DNA of 64,000 bases from Rhea pennata. Its lineage: Eukaryota > Chordata > Aves > Rheiformes > Rheidae. The notes beneath the pieces are model-generated. The model was not told the origin of the DNA. It ran no database searches and saw only the letters and a list, made by a program, of their open reading frames with translations. The position numbers and the translations under genes were made by a program. The first letter of the stretch is position 1, and each line of letters opens with the position of its first letter. The stretch covers positions 21,815,493-21,879,492 of the forward strand of contig NC_084668.1 in NCBI RefSeq assembly GCF_028389875.1, given 5' to 3'. Positions 44,604 to 62,800 of this stretch are shown here, piece by piece.

Positions 44604-47600
44604 TTAGAAAGGTGAAGATGTTAAAAATTGGCAACTACTGCATGGTAGTGAATGCTCATTAGGGTCAAGCCCGCCATGGATTTTCCAGTGAGGCTGCTTG
44701 GTGCAGACAAAATACCATAGGCCCAGCTAACGTCACTCTCAGAGTTTAGAGGGGATTAGAAAATCTGGTTTAGTTCCTCTCCAAAACAAACAGAAAAGAC
44801 AAGGCCAGTTCTCACTATAAACAGCTCTGCCTATTAAGATAAAACAGAAAAGCAGTATCTTAATCACAGTGACTGTCAACTCTCCTTGCTTTTCCATACT
44901 TTCAAACTTTCCATGACAAGGCTCATACACAAAACTCATCAAACATAGCTCATCAGAGCTCTGTTTTCCTTATGGTCATCTCAGCATATACAGTGACAGT
45001 GTTATCAAATACAAACCTCATGTCCTCTCTAGTTTTCATAACAAAAAAAAGTCTATGTGTATACCCATATATACAACATAGTTTTGAGAGTAACACTACG
45101 AGAGATAACAGAGCTAATTACTTAGTCCAACACATCATATAGCCAGAGGAAAAAAAATAGTCCCTTATAGGACAGGGCCTAGGAACGGAGAGAATGGAAG
45201 GGAAAAACATATGGTAGAGCAGAACTCCGCATTCCTCACTGGTAGCTTCTCCTGGAGAGACATGACCAAAGATCAGAAAGTACCCGAACAGAGCTTACAC
45301 TTGGGATGAAGTGAAGTCCAGCATGTCCAGAAAGCCCAGAAAGGGCTGGGCTTGTCTAACACAGTATATTAACTTTAGCTTTATACAAATTACTTCAGTC
45401 TTTTCACTTTAAAGACTTCACCCATCTAAGCATTCAGCATGTGCAGCGCCTGCTTCACTCTGCTAGGGAAGTGGATTAAGACACTGATGAATTGGAGCTG
45501 AGACCACAGACTACCCTAACCTCTAAGAGCATATCCAAACCTCCACCGCATTTCTCTCAACTCATCTTCATAGAAAGTCCTGAAATAAATTCTGACCCTG
45601 ACTTTGTGACATAAACCAGAAAAAGAATAGATGCTGAAAGAGCATCTATGTAAAGTGTAATGAATAATATACAGCACTTGGTTTTGGTCGAACTCCCAGA
45701 GCGACCTTCCTGTTTTACAACTGCTAACAGAAAAAACACCAAATTCACTCCATCTCCTCACACTCTCTTACACTTTGTCTTGTTTATTCTGATGTCCTGG
45801 GAAACTCAGTTTCTATTGATACATTCAGCCTTAGCAGTGTTTCAGTGAACGCAGAATCTCCCACTGAACTAAAACAATAGAGAGCAGGACTTCAGTAAGT
45901 CAGAAGAGACTTAAGATAGATACTCCAATCCCCTTGAATTTTGGTAGGGAATAGATACAATTTAGCTTGTGAAACATGAATAATGCTGTCAGGACAAATT
46001 CCCTTCAGTCATGGTCTGAGTTGAAGGGAAACACTTCACTTAGGTCACATCATTTTAATACTTTGTGCAGGAAGAAAGAGATTACAATTCATTGAGCCAA
46101 GTACAGTAAAATAAATGCTTCTTCTCTGAATTTGAGTGTCTTTTTATGCCGTTTTATTGCCACTGCAAATGAAGTTCCCTCTTTCCTGGATTTTTTTCCA
46201 GTAGTTCATAGGTGAATAAAAATGAATCTTTATTATGCCTGGACAGACCATTTCTCAAAAAATGAAAGCTCTTGTGCTCTGCTGGCATAGGACTCCTCAC
46301 CTCTAAACTGTAGTCTACAAATTATTAAGCTTTATTAAGCTAAAAGAATTCACATTTCCAGTACTGAACAGAGCTAGTAGCAGTGATCCAATAATGCTGA
46401 AAGGCAGACAGAAGCATACCACTGTGTGCACACAGCTATGGAGGAACAGGTGACCACGCTTTTTCATCAAGAGAATCAGACGCAATCTGCCAATACAGAC
46501 TGAGATTCCAGATGACCAAGTTGTTTCTGTGTTTTGCACTAAAGTCTACCTGCAAGTGCAGCAGTCTAAACTATCCTGCCTGACAGGAGGCACTGAGCAG
46601 ACAGCTCTTAGGCTTTATTTGTTTTGTTTGTAGCCAGCACTAGCATACAATTTTTTTTCCAGGGTCCCAAAACCAAACACTGCATTTATTACTGGGTATA
46701 ACCTCCATCTGAATTAGGCCATTTACAGTGATAACATCTCAGTGTGAGAAGTATAAGGTAGGCTTCAATGCTGAATTACACTTCTGCTTCTGCATTATAG
46801 TCTATCTTTCTTCCTGTCCTGATCCTTTCTTTTTCTGGGGAGAAGGGGAGGGAAAGGAAAGGAAGCAAAACAATTTGTTCACAGCTTTATTTCTCCAGGT
46901 CTTTGGAAGTATTTTTTTTTCCCCCATTTTGCTCCACATGCTATCACTACAATTGTTTCACCCAAATGCTGTGAAGTTGAAAGTAAAGTGTTTTCTGAAT
47001 ATAGCTAGTTACATTGCTCTTTATGTATCTTATAGTAATAGGCATTCGCATTAAAGTAGATACAGTTTGCAGCTTGAATTATTGAGTAGATGACTTCTTT
47101 ATCTGATTTTGGAGTGTCAGTTGTTAAACTTTTTATAAATGTCATTTGAAAAAAATTATTGCAGTAATAAAAGTATTAGAAGAATCAAACAACAAACCTA
47201 GGCTGGAAGGGAACTGATTCTTCTGTAGGACTCTGACCATGGCCAGAGACTGGAGAAGTGGGAAGCTGCATGAAAGGTCAGCACAAACACACAGTTGGTC
47301 AAGTTGGCAGGTATCCACATTCATTCTTTCATTGGCACCACAGTAAAATATAAACATTACTTAATATTCACCTTGTAAAACACAAAATAAAATTTACAGT
47401 GAGATTGCCAATTTGGGATTTTTACCAGTACAAAAATAAAATTACATCAGTCCCATGGTAATGTATAACATTACCTCCTTCCTTTGACTTTTGAAAAAGT
47501 TACTGCATTTCCAAAGATGATCTTCAGCAATTGTTCTACATAGAAACATTATTTTTCCAACTAAGAGGAGGGCAAGACTTTCTCTTTTGATGGTTTGATT

Positions 47601-47855
47601 TTATCATTTTTGCTGCAAAGTCATTTGTTGATAAGAACTTCCCTTTTTGCAATCTAACTACATTTCTTCATACTGAAACGGAGAATAAGCTAATACTTTC
47701 CTTATACTGAAATAAATAAAATACCTCTGAGTATAATGGGGATGTTTCTGTGAATGTGATTTTCTGTAGTTATGGAAAGTATAAGAGTCCAAGTTAGAGA
47801 CTGTCAGGAGTAGATATCTCAGGTTGGGAGGCTAGCACAGAAAGACACTATACCG

Positions 47856-47898
47856 AAACAAAAACAAAAACAAAAAAACAAAACAAACAAAAAAAAAG
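47856..47898. repeat. (AAAAAC)n simple repeat
   Basis: Runs of A interrupted by single C at 4-7-base intervals. Confidence 0.85.
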
Positions 47899-48498
47899 CC
47901 TAGAGCTGCTCTGACAAGGGAGCTGGCAGGCAGACAACAAGGGAATTACCACTCTACTTGCCTGGTTTCTATAGTTACTCTCTCAACATCTGTTCTCAAA
48001 CAGTACCGGAAACAGGATGCTTGCCTAGATATCCCTTTGATCTGATTCAGGTCTGACAGCTGTTAGGACTTTTCTCCTCTCCCATTTCAAATGTTTATGC
48101 AAATAAAAATAGTAGATATGGGCCCAATGTTAAAAAAAATAACATGCAAATTTTAATGAAAACACTGATCTTTGATATCAGAATTAAGTGACTCAAAATG
48201 TTGAGAGGGAAAAAAAAGTAGTATTTCAAACAGACCTCTCTGAGGCTGCCCATCTCATCATTTGGGCATCCAATTACCCTTAATTACCTCAGTTGTTCTT
48301 GTTAGAAGACAGTGCCATACAAGGCTGCCTTGTCTTAGAGACCTCCATGTTGTTGACCAGTTCTGAATGTTGCCAGTCAAAAACCTTTTTGGCTTTTGAC
48401 CAAGTATCCCTTATTGCTCTGCCTGATGAAAACTAGAGAAAAAACATGATTTTTGTTCATTAGTCTTTTGTTTTCATTCTTTTTTGGTTTATAGCATC

Positions 48499-48515
48499 AA
48501 AAAAAAAAAAAAAAA
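48499..48515. repeat. A(17) homopolymer
   Basis: Seventeen consecutive A, followed by a C-rich stretch (CCCCCCTCCCTCCCC). Confidence 0.9.
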
Positions 48516-48929
48516 TCCAAAACAAAACATCCCCCCTCCCTCCCCAAACAACAAAACCCCATGGAGGTAGACTCTTTACACTGCAAAGTTAGGCCTACTG
48601 AGCGCAGGCTCTGGTATTTCTAACTATTTCTAGATATCTACAATGGTGTAAAGTCCCCACTAGGCCATTAATTAATGACCACAGGGACTGGAGGCTAACC
48701 CTAAACAGCACTCCTAATTGTTCAAGTCCATGTTTGTAGACATGCCTGTTACTGTAGCAAAGATAGGAGGTGCGGTAGTCTAGTGTAAGACTTTTTTGAG
48801 TCTGTTTCACTTCTGTAAATTTTTTGACAAGATTACAGACCAGGCCAATTTATACCCAGTTTTGTTTATGTTAATTTACTGATTATTTAGTTAATATCTA
48901 CTTTATATCTGAAGCAGCACTTGACAGAG

Positions 48930-49200
48930 TGCATGCTGTCTCTTCTTTCTCTGGGTGGTCTCCTTCCAGTTCTCCTCCCCTAGGCCCCATGGGCTTGCCC
49001 CAGCAGGCAGGGCTCTGCCAGGGCTTAGCAGAGGAGCCCTGGCTGCACCTGGGGGTTGACAGTGCTGGCTGAGGTGAGAGAGGAGTGGCAGAGAAATACC
49101 ACCTCCATGCCCAAGGATGAAGGCTAGTAGGCCTAGCAGAGCCCTTCCATGGAGCAAACCTGGCCCTTTGGCTTTGAGAAATAGTTGTCAGGGCCTCATG
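48930..49200. other. GC-rich block with a hairpin
   Basis: Local GC enrichment in otherwise AT-rich intergenic DNA. It contains GCCAGGGCT (49017-49025) and AGCCCTGGC (49035-49043), a perfect 9-bp inverted repeat with a 9-nt loop. The minus strand is open for 84 codons, but the product is Pro/Leu/Gly-rich and unrecognised. It could be a diverged repeat, an untranslated exon or a regulatory element. Confidence 0.4.
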
Positions 49201-50762
49201 GCAACCTCATAACAGCAAAAGAGGGTGCAGGCAAAGTAAAGTTGGACTTCATACTAATGCTTTTCTCCTGCGTGTATTCCACAGGAATATAGGAACTCCA
49301 AACAGAGGAAAGAATACTATAAAGAGAATGGATTGTTTTCCTAAAGTTATTAAAATAATGATCACACAAGGTGCTGGGTTTGTTATACATGCACACAGAT
49401 ACATGAACGTTCCCTTTTTTTAACAAAGGAACTGTGAAATACTACATAGGGAGAGCAGTTACCTAGTTACTTCATCATACTTTCTTCAAGACTGATGCTG
49501 CAGAGGAAGTTAAGCAATGAAAAATAGCATGTCTATATTGAAACTTCCGCACCATCATGTGCGACTTCCAGACAAGAAACTGCATTTACAGCCACCATAC
49601 ATACTTATGTAAGCAAGCAACACAAGCAGCCATGGGACTTGCAATAAAAGTGAGGTGTATTTAACCTCATGTATCAGAGCAGAAAGCAGTTTTACATGCA
49701 GAAAATCGAAGTAGTGTTCCTTTCCTATTATGATGCGAGCAGCATGACAAATGTTTGCTATTTGCTTTTAAATTGTGTTTGGACAGGAAAAATTAGGCTG
49801 TAGTAAATGTAACTTCAGTGGCTTCTTGCCCTGCAGAAATAGTCTATAAGCAATTTCTTAAGAAAAAAAAAAAGAATAAGAAAAATCTGTATTACTTTGT
49901 ATTATTTTACACTTATTTAGAAGTTTTGAGTCAATTGCATCAAGTTTCTTGTTTTCTGGGCCATGGGCATTTATGAAGTACAACTGAAATTTTTTTCTTA
50001 AAGAAGTAACAATTGATTTTGGATAGAATTCTTATTAAGTTCACTATTATGTCAACTGCAGGATAATCCCCGATATGTAGGTGCTTCCCACCCACATTTT
50101 GCAGTATTGAAGTTGTCACACTGCCTGACATTTACCCTGGCAGGGGAAGTGCTCCAACCTGCACCTTCCTGCCCACGCTCAGGGACAGCTATGTTGATGG
50201 AAATTTATTTCTTGAGAGACAAAGTGGTAGTACTGTTACCTTCTTTCTTGAGAGTCTGGCACAGAGAGCCAAGGCTTTTAGTGAAATTAAGTATATTATT
50301 TTTCCTACCTAACTCTGCTTAAAAACCCATAGTAAAGAGAAAGGTTCCAGCTCATGCTGATCTTGAATGACCTGCTGCTGCTAGCTGTCCCAGTCATACT
50401 CTCCAATTTTCTAGGAACAGATACTGTGTTCAGACATTTCAGCTGATTTCCCTGCAGGCCTCTGCAAGTATTTCATCTTCGCTACTCTTCTCCAGACAGT
50501 ATTTGTCAGATATGTACCACAGGAGCTGAGGCTGCAAACTGGCAGCAGTAACCTAAGATGCATTATTCTATGTAACTGTACTGCAATATAGCCCAAGTTC
50601 TCATTTCTGCTCAAGCAAGAATTATTTTTCTGTTGTTTTAGCAGGAGGCAACTTCTCTGAACTGTGCTTGCTCCTCTCAATAGTTGTGGTTAGCAAATTC
50701 TTTAAGGAGAGAGAAAAAAAAAGAAACCCTTTTAAAACTAGCAGTTCTTCTTTTTGTTTCAG

Positions 50763-54859
<4,097 letters not shown>

Positions 54860-55470
54860 AGTCTCTGCCAATATAATTCCAGATGATAATCCTAGTCCTC
54901 ATCCAAAAGGAGACTGATTCTATAAGATCTGACATTATTTCAACATGATCCAACTGTACCTGAAATACATTTATGTAAAGGAATGAAGGTGTAGAAAAAT
55001 AGATATATGTATTTGTACAATATCTGCTACTATTAAAAAAGCCTTCCTTGTTTCATTATTTTGCTTTATTCCTAAAATGTAAACCAGAAAGAACAAAATC
55101 ATTATTAAACTTTCAGAATTGCTGTGACTTTTCAGGACTTTTCCTCCAATTTTGGGGTGCTCAGTTTGAGAACCATTAAAGGCTTTAGTTTTCAAAGGTC
55201 CATAAGTCACTCAAGTATTCCAGGAAACCAGGGAATGTGGCTTTAAGTCCTCAAAAGCAGGAAGAGAAAAACACTTTTCTCAGGCAGAGGAAGGACATGG
55301 AAACAGGGCCTTACTCTGGGAGAGCCTTCTGCTGAACTCTTGCAATATAAACTAGCAAGGAGGGCAAAAAATCCTCTTCCTGGGGCTATTTTCTTTAGTA
55401 GAGTCACTGATATTCAATTTTGAAACCAAGGAAACTTCCCTAGGTGTAGTCCTAACTGGAGAAGGTGCAA

Positions 55471-55476
55471 AATAAA
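55471..55476 (+). terminator. DHRS9: Possible DHRS9 polyadenylation signal
   Basis: First canonical AATAAA after the stop, about 610 nt downstream. Variant ATTAAA motifs occur earlier at 55032-55037 and 55104-55109, so the true site is uncertain. Confidence 0.35.
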
Positions 55477-58400
55477 GTGCCTACATCCTAGAGATGGCTG
55501 AGATTCACACTACTTTCCACCCACATTGTTTTATGGGGGCAGGTCTCTGCTCAGCATGCTAAAATCTTGTAGATCCACCTCTACTTCTGCATGCTAAATG
55601 ATCCATTGCTTCAATGTTAGATTGTGGATCCCAGTCAAGATAACACTTGCCCAATACCTGCCATTTAGGTACCAAAGAGCTAAGAGGTTTTTCTGTTTTG
55701 TTTGTTTGCTTGTTTTTAAATCTGAATCTGCAAGACTTTGTGTATGGAAGTTATTTCTTGGCATAACAAGAATAGCCTTGTTTTTGTGAGTGCTGAGTAA
55801 TTCCTGCAGGGAGGCTCTATTTCTTGTTAAATTCCTGACAGAAATGCCTTCTAAGATCTAGTTCCATTAGAATTAATCATGACAGAGTGCTTGAGAACTG
55901 CAGAGACCTCCATGTCAGGCCTGAAACTGCACATTACTCAGAAAGTCATTTCCTACTGTCATGGAAACTACTTGATGATGGAACAAATGCTTTCTTCACG
56001 CAGATGAATTTGCAGTGACACGGTAAGGCTAAACAGCAAGCTACCCAGCAGCTATTTAAACATTGCCAGTTGTAAATTTATTTTCCTTGGAGCTTGCAAA
56101 ATGTTATTCTATTTTTCTCAGCACAGCTTATGCTTAGGCTTTAGTGTGTTCATTTTATTTTTATCTCAGTTGTCTGAAAAGTTATTCCTTCCTAAGCAGG
56201 TTTGAGACGATACTTCTGAACTAGCTACTCCTACTGAAATACTGATGGCACTGCCATTTGAGATTTTATTTTTAAAATTATGTCCACTAAGAAAAGTAAC
56301 AGAAAAACAAGTTCTCCTATTTAGCATGTAAGTCAGAGGCTACTGTATAGCTGTAATGTTAACTAGCAACTTCCCTGTCAAAATCTATATGACCTATTTG
56401 CTTTTCAGACAAGAGATCTATCTGTATCTGTCAATGAAGTTCTTGGTCCCTGTAGAAGAGACAGCATTAGGTGCTAGTACAGCAAGTATTGGCCTTAGCA
56501 GAGAGCCTTGATGTCACTTCACATAGAACCTCATTCACCTTCTGGAAGTTAATCATTCTCCCCACCAGAGTTTATTCAGCCCGAAGTGACTAGGGAAAAA
56601 GTATGTAAGGATACCATCTAGTCTGATCTTTATCTTTAGAAATTCAAGGTTAGCTGTCAGATCTGAGGCACATCATCATCGACTGTGAGACCCTAGCACT
56701 GTGAAGGTTGTCATTTAAAGGAAATTATAAACAGAATTTGGGTCAGGGCAAACTAACTGTAAATAAATTATTTAAATTAGCAAAACAGGAAAAACATCAG
56801 CTGCTCAATGTATTCCTTCTCACTGTAAAAACAGCCAGACTCTGCTGGCATTTTCTCTCTTGGAACCAGATGTTTTGTTTACTCAAATACCAACAAAAAG
56901 AATTGGTAACTTCCAGAAAGAGTAAATCAGTGTGTTCTGCTATAGCTGTAAAAGTCTGTCCTACTCACAAGGCTTTGTAAGACAGGGATGTATTTCTTAC
57001 CATCATGTGTAAACATACTGTGTTTTAGAGACTAAAAGCCTCACTCAGATGACGACTGGTGACTTACACAAGGTCAGATAGTAAGTCAGAACATCCTCAG
57101 CAACCGCATCCACAAGATCCAACTTCTGTTAGCTTGCTGGAATCAACATACAAAATTGTGCTTTAAAACATCCATTTATGCAGCGGGAATAATGTTAAGT
57201 TTTTGGTTTTCCACTTGAGAATCTCATTTCCTTTCCCAGTGTAGTGCTTTAAGCAGGGCCATTTTTCCATGTCCTTTCTAGGACTTGGGGATTTCATTAT
57301 GAAATTTCATTATTTCATTTCAATATGAAATACGCCTATGGACCCAATGGGAAATCAGACGTTCAAGTGCTGCCTTCTGTACATGGAAGATTGCCCCATG
57401 ACAAGCTCTCTGCAACAGAAAGCTATATCTGGAGCTCACATTTTGCTTTCGTAATTTCTCTTCTGTTATGTTCCCCTCAAATAACATGCTCCCAGCAAGT
57501 CAGAAACCTCTGTGAGAAAGGAAACTTATACCGCGTTTCAGTATTTTCTGAGATGCTAAGTAGAATCCATTCTGCTTTCTGAAGCAATTTTCTACAATTC
57601 AAATGCAAGATCCTGAGAATAAAGCCAGCAACAGAGAAAGAAAAATTCCTTTTAGATTTTTCTCTCCTACATTTGTGTGGCAAAGGATTGCTGCCTATCA
57701 TAACAGATAGTTAATAATAACAGGCTGTTAATAATAATCTTGACTTGACAGGATAACCTAGCCTTAGCCCCAGAGAAGCACGCCACTGGGAAGGGCTTTG
57801 CCTGCTTGTAGATTGCTGTTCTGTGGTCACTTCAACCAACCTGTAGAGTTAGATTATCATTCAAATCAATTCAGACATGACTAGCCAGCCCTAACAAGAA
57901 TGTCTGCTGTATTTGTGCTAGAGAAGAAATCTATGCCAGCCACCTGTTAAAAAGCACACACACCGACCTCAAGCCTCCAGCAAGTTACACATAGCTACTG
58001 ATCATCTGGAGAGTGCTGCAAGAGTTGTTACAGCCCCCAGTAGAGCTGGGGCTCTGTCAGAAAGTGGTAAAAGAAGCAGGGATTTCCTGAACCACGCTAA
58101 AATGAGTGGGGAGAGGAACTGGAAAGGAAAGAGCTGTCTACCAAGTGGAGGATGAACTCTACAGCTCCTAGTGGGGAGTAGCAGGGGTTACCTGCCAGTC
58201 TGGGACTGGCTGCAATTGCCACAGTCTGGTCAACTAACTGAACAGGGCCAGATCACTTCCAGCAGTACCCTGCTGATGTCTTGGATGGTATCACTGAAAT
58301 CCAAGCTCGCTCTCTGGCTGCTCCAGCCCACTTGTTTTTCTAAGTTTAGATTTTCTTCTCATCCAGTTAGTCTTAAGTCAGTTTCATAACAAGCTTATTC

Positions 58401-61400
58401 ATTCATTCCACTATCGGCAGCTGCCTTTGTGCAAGCCTCCCCACCTCCTGCACCACTGCATCTGGGAGCAGGGACCATGCAGTTTTACGAACAGAGGAGA
58501 ATAAGGAAAAGGAGTTCTGCTTACAAATCTAAAACAACAACAAAAACCCTCAAACATAATTTGCAGATGAATCAGAAGTACCGAGCAAAATCTGGGCCAG
58601 GAAACAAACAAACAAGCAGCTTACCAGTCATATGTTAGTCTTTTCCAACGCAAACTCTAGGGCTTTTATTTGCATGTTTGTTGTAACTTGAGCTTTTATT
58701 TAAAAAACATTTTTTGGTTACTCAGACAATTGATTTGTTTCAAGTATCATGAAGCAGCCACCTAGACTATTAAAAAGTTCCCAAAACTTGACAATCACAA
58801 GGTATAGTCTCCTCAACTTTTGTCTCAAAAAGATCAAATCATGCCAATAATAACTTGCCCATAAACAAGGGAAAAAGGTGGGGGTGTGGAAGACAGCACC
58901 AATTCCCTTTAAACCAGTGGAAAGACTTCTGGCAATTTCAACATAAGGAGCAGATCAGTCCTCCCCAGCCGAGTAGATCAGTTCTCCCTAATGAGCCTTG
59001 ACAGTCCCCAGGCTCTGTAGATTACTATATATAGGCCACCAATGCTTATACAGATAGAGTAGGTAGGCACATAGCATACATGTAAAATTAATACCAATTA
59101 AGTTGCTAAGCTAGAGGCATCAGAGCACAAGTCATAATCAACAGCAGGGAAACAGGCCATGCTTGTCAGCTGATGCACAAGGATCACAAAGCACCATCAA
59201 ACAGAATTTAGTCAGATTTCTCTCAAATCTGTCACTGTGCAGATCTTAGTGAACAAGCTTATGAGTTTGACTCAAGCAGTTTCTCCATTCTGGCACTGGA
59301 AGTAACTGTAAAAGGCAACTCCTGAGCACCTGAAAATATACTGAGCTTGCAGATGTCACCCCAGAACATGAGTACCAGCATAAAACGGAGCTCATGTCTA
59401 ATGTTGTATTGTGTAGTAACAGTTAAATGAATCTGCAGTATAGGTAACAAACTAAGCACCTGTTTAAGTGCATACACAAGAATACAGCTAGTCTCTTTTC
59501 TAGAGTGGTTTTAACTAGCTGCTGCTTATTGAAGGGCCCTGGAGCCCTGAATAAAATGCTAACATCTTTCCCATGCAGAACCTTTCTTCGCTTGACTTCT
59601 TTATTTCGTTTTACTAGCTCAGTCACCTAAGAGTTTACAGGATTTTACTTTAGCCCTTTGTGTTTTATCATGATGTGGTTGAAAATCCATAGTGTGAGCA
59701 ATACAAGGGAAGAGACAATCACCATTTATTTTGCCAGGCTCTGCTTTCATCTCCCTGTGGAACAGTGTAGGAGAGTTTGGATACATATCTCTTTTAATGA
59801 ACACTTAAATGGAGATCTTAAGATCCCTGCTGACCTATCTGAAGTATCACTTCCCTTTTTACACAGCTGATGAGAAATGGGGCCTTTTTTCTGAGACTGA
59901 AGTGCAAAGCCCCACATCTACAGGAATAGCTCACATAAGAATGGGAGACGTGATGTGGCTGCTCATATGTTCCACTAAAGAGCCAGGGGGGTTGCATCAC
60001 TGGCAGGAAGACAGATTTCTAAAATCTGTACATCTTAGAATCTGTAAAGCTTTTAGGGAATCTGCCAGAGCATTTCTGATAAACCTAAACCCTCCAATAA
60101 CCATTTCATGAACGCTGTTTCAGGAGGAGTCCAGTCCCTAAACTCCCTAGCTAGCAGTCCTTCCTCAGCTTGGCTGGTAGGTCACTCTAACCTATAACAG
60201 AGCACTGACTATCCTGTGAGGATAAAAGAATCTATCAAAATATATCCAGACCCTAAATCTCACTCTGAGCTGAAGTGTTTAGCACAACCACTAAAGTAAA
60301 CTTGTTGAAGAGTAACACTCCCCTCCAATAGGATCTACGTGCTTTGGTTTTCCTTAGCACAGAGAAACAAGGGGTGTTGCATTTTATTTTAATCTAAGGA
60401 TCTGAAAGTGTGCAGTCACACTGATTTTCTTTAAAACCAATTGCTTTTATAATTGCACTCGTCTAAGCACGAAGAGCCAAGGTCCATCCCAAGGATTCTC
60501 AATTTGCCAGATGAATATCAAAGTTTAAATGTAAGGTAGACTTTGCCTTCAGCTATTTACTAGCTATACTAATAATCAGAGTTCAATATTTATGGAACTA
60601 TGTCAAAAGTCTTTAAATATCAAGCTGACTTTTTCTCTGGAAACATAACACTTTATCACAACACAGCTACTTCAGAACTGATATGCCTCTGGAAGAGAAT
60701 TTAACTTTTACACAGTTGGCAAACAACAAATAACGTATCTTGCATACCATCTCACATTTGTAGAAAAATTCACAGACAATTTTCTTGGAAGAAAATATTA
60801 ACTATTTCCTTTTGTTCTCATCCTGGACTCCTTTCAGAGGGTACATCACTGCCTAACAGAATAAACACTTGCAGACAGCTCCAGCAGAGCAAAAACCAGT
60901 TTGGTACCCAGCACTGAACTACATGTATTTTTAGAGAAGAAGCACTGGATTCTCAGTGAAAACTACACTGGTAGGGATTAAAGGCTTAAGAATACAAGCC
61001 TAGGGCTGATAGGCAAGAGACAAGCAGCAGAGCTTCAGCCATTGCTACTGAAACACAGAGACTGATGCTAACCAGAGCAGTCTGGGCTGTTTCTCTAACA
61101 AGTGCCAAGTGGGGAGCCTGACTAGACACTCCAGGGTTTTTTCACTCAGCCCTGGTTTCAGATGTAACCTTATCTCCAGTAGCGCAAGCTCACTGTCTGC
61201 CATTTTCCCCTTACAGCACAGCCAAGGGCAGGAAGATGTAATTTACAGCTTCACTTTCCAATTAGATTAATCTTTCCCCTAAATCTCTAACCAGCTCATT
61301 TTATTTTGTATTGGGAAAAGGTGAGTTAAGTCCCAAAACGATGCATCACAGCCCTAGCTTGCTGAGTAGCTGCTTGATTTACTGATGTGAGGTTAAAAGA

Positions 61401-62667
61401 GCCTGCTAGTAGCAGCTTCTCTCTCTGTGTCTAGCTCAGCTCCAAATTCTAAATCAACAGTCACAGGAAATGCCATTGCTGGTCATGTCTTTGCAAATGG
61501 ATTGAGGTACCTATACTGGCTACTGCAATATCCCATTCTCAGACTGTATTTTATAGGACTGAAGCTTGAAATAGCCAGAGCCCTTTAACAGCTGTTGTAA
61601 TGGCACTTTATCAGAGCATACACAAGTCCTCTCAGAAAATAAAAGTCTTCAGCTCAGTGAAACATTATGAAGCTGGTTCTAAAGTGCACACGTTCAGGAA
61701 TACTGCAACCTTTTGTCAGACTTAACAGGCATATTCACGGTAAAAAAAAGCCAAGTATCCAGATAAAGTATCTGAACAAGAGGGCCAATTACGTTAGCCT
61801 TGACACAGCATGGAGATAGGTTGCTCAAAGGCGGTGCAGCTCAGGGACAAATCTAACACTCTAAAAATTCAGTGGGAGCCTTTCTATGAATTGCACTGGA
61901 AGGGAAAGCAAACTCTTAAAACATTAAGCAAATATAGAAACAGTTAAAACTAGATAAAGTTAACCAGTAGCTCATATATCCATACCCATGGCTATCTAGA
62001 CATCCAAATGCGTAAAACAAGATCATTAGGTGGGTATGAATGTTGTGTATCAACTTGGACTAATTTCATTAGAGTCTAACATTAATTCACTATCAGATTC
62101 TAAGACTATGTCCGTAAAGTCATTCCTGCTTGTGTAGATGATAGTGAAATTGAAAATCAGAGTAAATCCAAATCACTCCAACAACTCAGTAAGAACAAAA
62201 ACACAAGAAAGGCTCTAGCAACCAGGCCTAATACGCTAGGCTTCCTTTAATACCCAGGTAGCCAGGCTGTTACAGACTTATCAGCCAAACGAATGCTTAA
62301 ACTCTATAATACTCCAGTTTATGGAAGAATAGGAAAGAAAGGTCTCTTCCTCTGTAATTACGTTTAAATACTGGAAGTTCTTACTAATCCCTTTGTTTTA
62401 ATGTTATCAATTCATTCTTTTAATACAATCACATTTTAAAGGTCAGATGCCTGCACCTAGACACATATGTAGGCAACCAGAGCTAAAGTCACTCCTTAGC
62501 ACCTCTGAAAAAGCTTTTTTTTTTTTTAAGCAGAATGTCCAAGTGCTACACTGGAAAGTGCTGACTAGCCTTCCTGGTTGTAATTATTTTGGTTTAGTTC
62601 TTGCACAAGCCAAAAGTACAAATCAAAGCCAAGTAATCAATCATGAAGATTTTAGCTTAGTGAGAAC

Positions 62668-62750
62668 TATTCTATGTATAAAGTATATGTATATATATAT
62701 ATATGAAAATAGTAAGCATAAAGTATTCTATGTATAAGTATTCTATGTTA
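62668..62750. repeat. TATTCTATGTATAA repeats around an (AT)n tract
   Basis: TATTCTATGTATAA occurs at 62668 and 62724, with a third partial TATTCTATGT at about 62738, flanking an (AT)n run at 62690-62704. Resembles local slippage and duplication; a decayed retroposon tail is possible but unsupported. Confidence 0.75.
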
Positions 62751-62772
62751 TCAACAATTTTGGCAAATAGCA

Positions 62773-62800
62773 GCATCTAGTAGCAAGCATCTAGTAGCAA
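62773..62800. repeat. 14-bp perfect tandem duplication
   Basis: GCATCTAGTAGCAA twice in a row. Confidence 0.92.

Larger units (their letters stand above)
40005..50762. other. ABCB11-DHRS9 intergenic region
   Basis: About 10.7 kb between two divergently transcribed genes, AT-rich. It should contain the non-coding first exon(s) and promoters of both genes, but none can be fixed without transcripts. Candidates are listed separately: a possible ABCB11 first exon near 42912, imperfect IR-1 motifs at 44176 and 44591, hairpins at 41234, 43694 and 49017, and a GC-rich block at about 48930-49200. Open frames up to 108 codons (46728-47054) show no recognisable similarity. Confidence 0.6.

Noticed and set aside
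46728-47054. 108-codon plus-strand open frame in the intergenic region
   Set aside because: Unrecognised composition including G- and Phe-rich runs, no supporting motif or signals.
48903-49157. 84-codon Leu/Pro-rich minus-strand frame
   Set aside because: GC-rich composition explains the openness; no recognised similarity, so kept only as a GC-rich block.
62668-62750. TATTCTATG repeats as a CR1 retroposon 3' end
   Set aside because: Similar in flavour to the CR1 terminal repeat, but there is no element body and the (AT)n context suggests local slippage.
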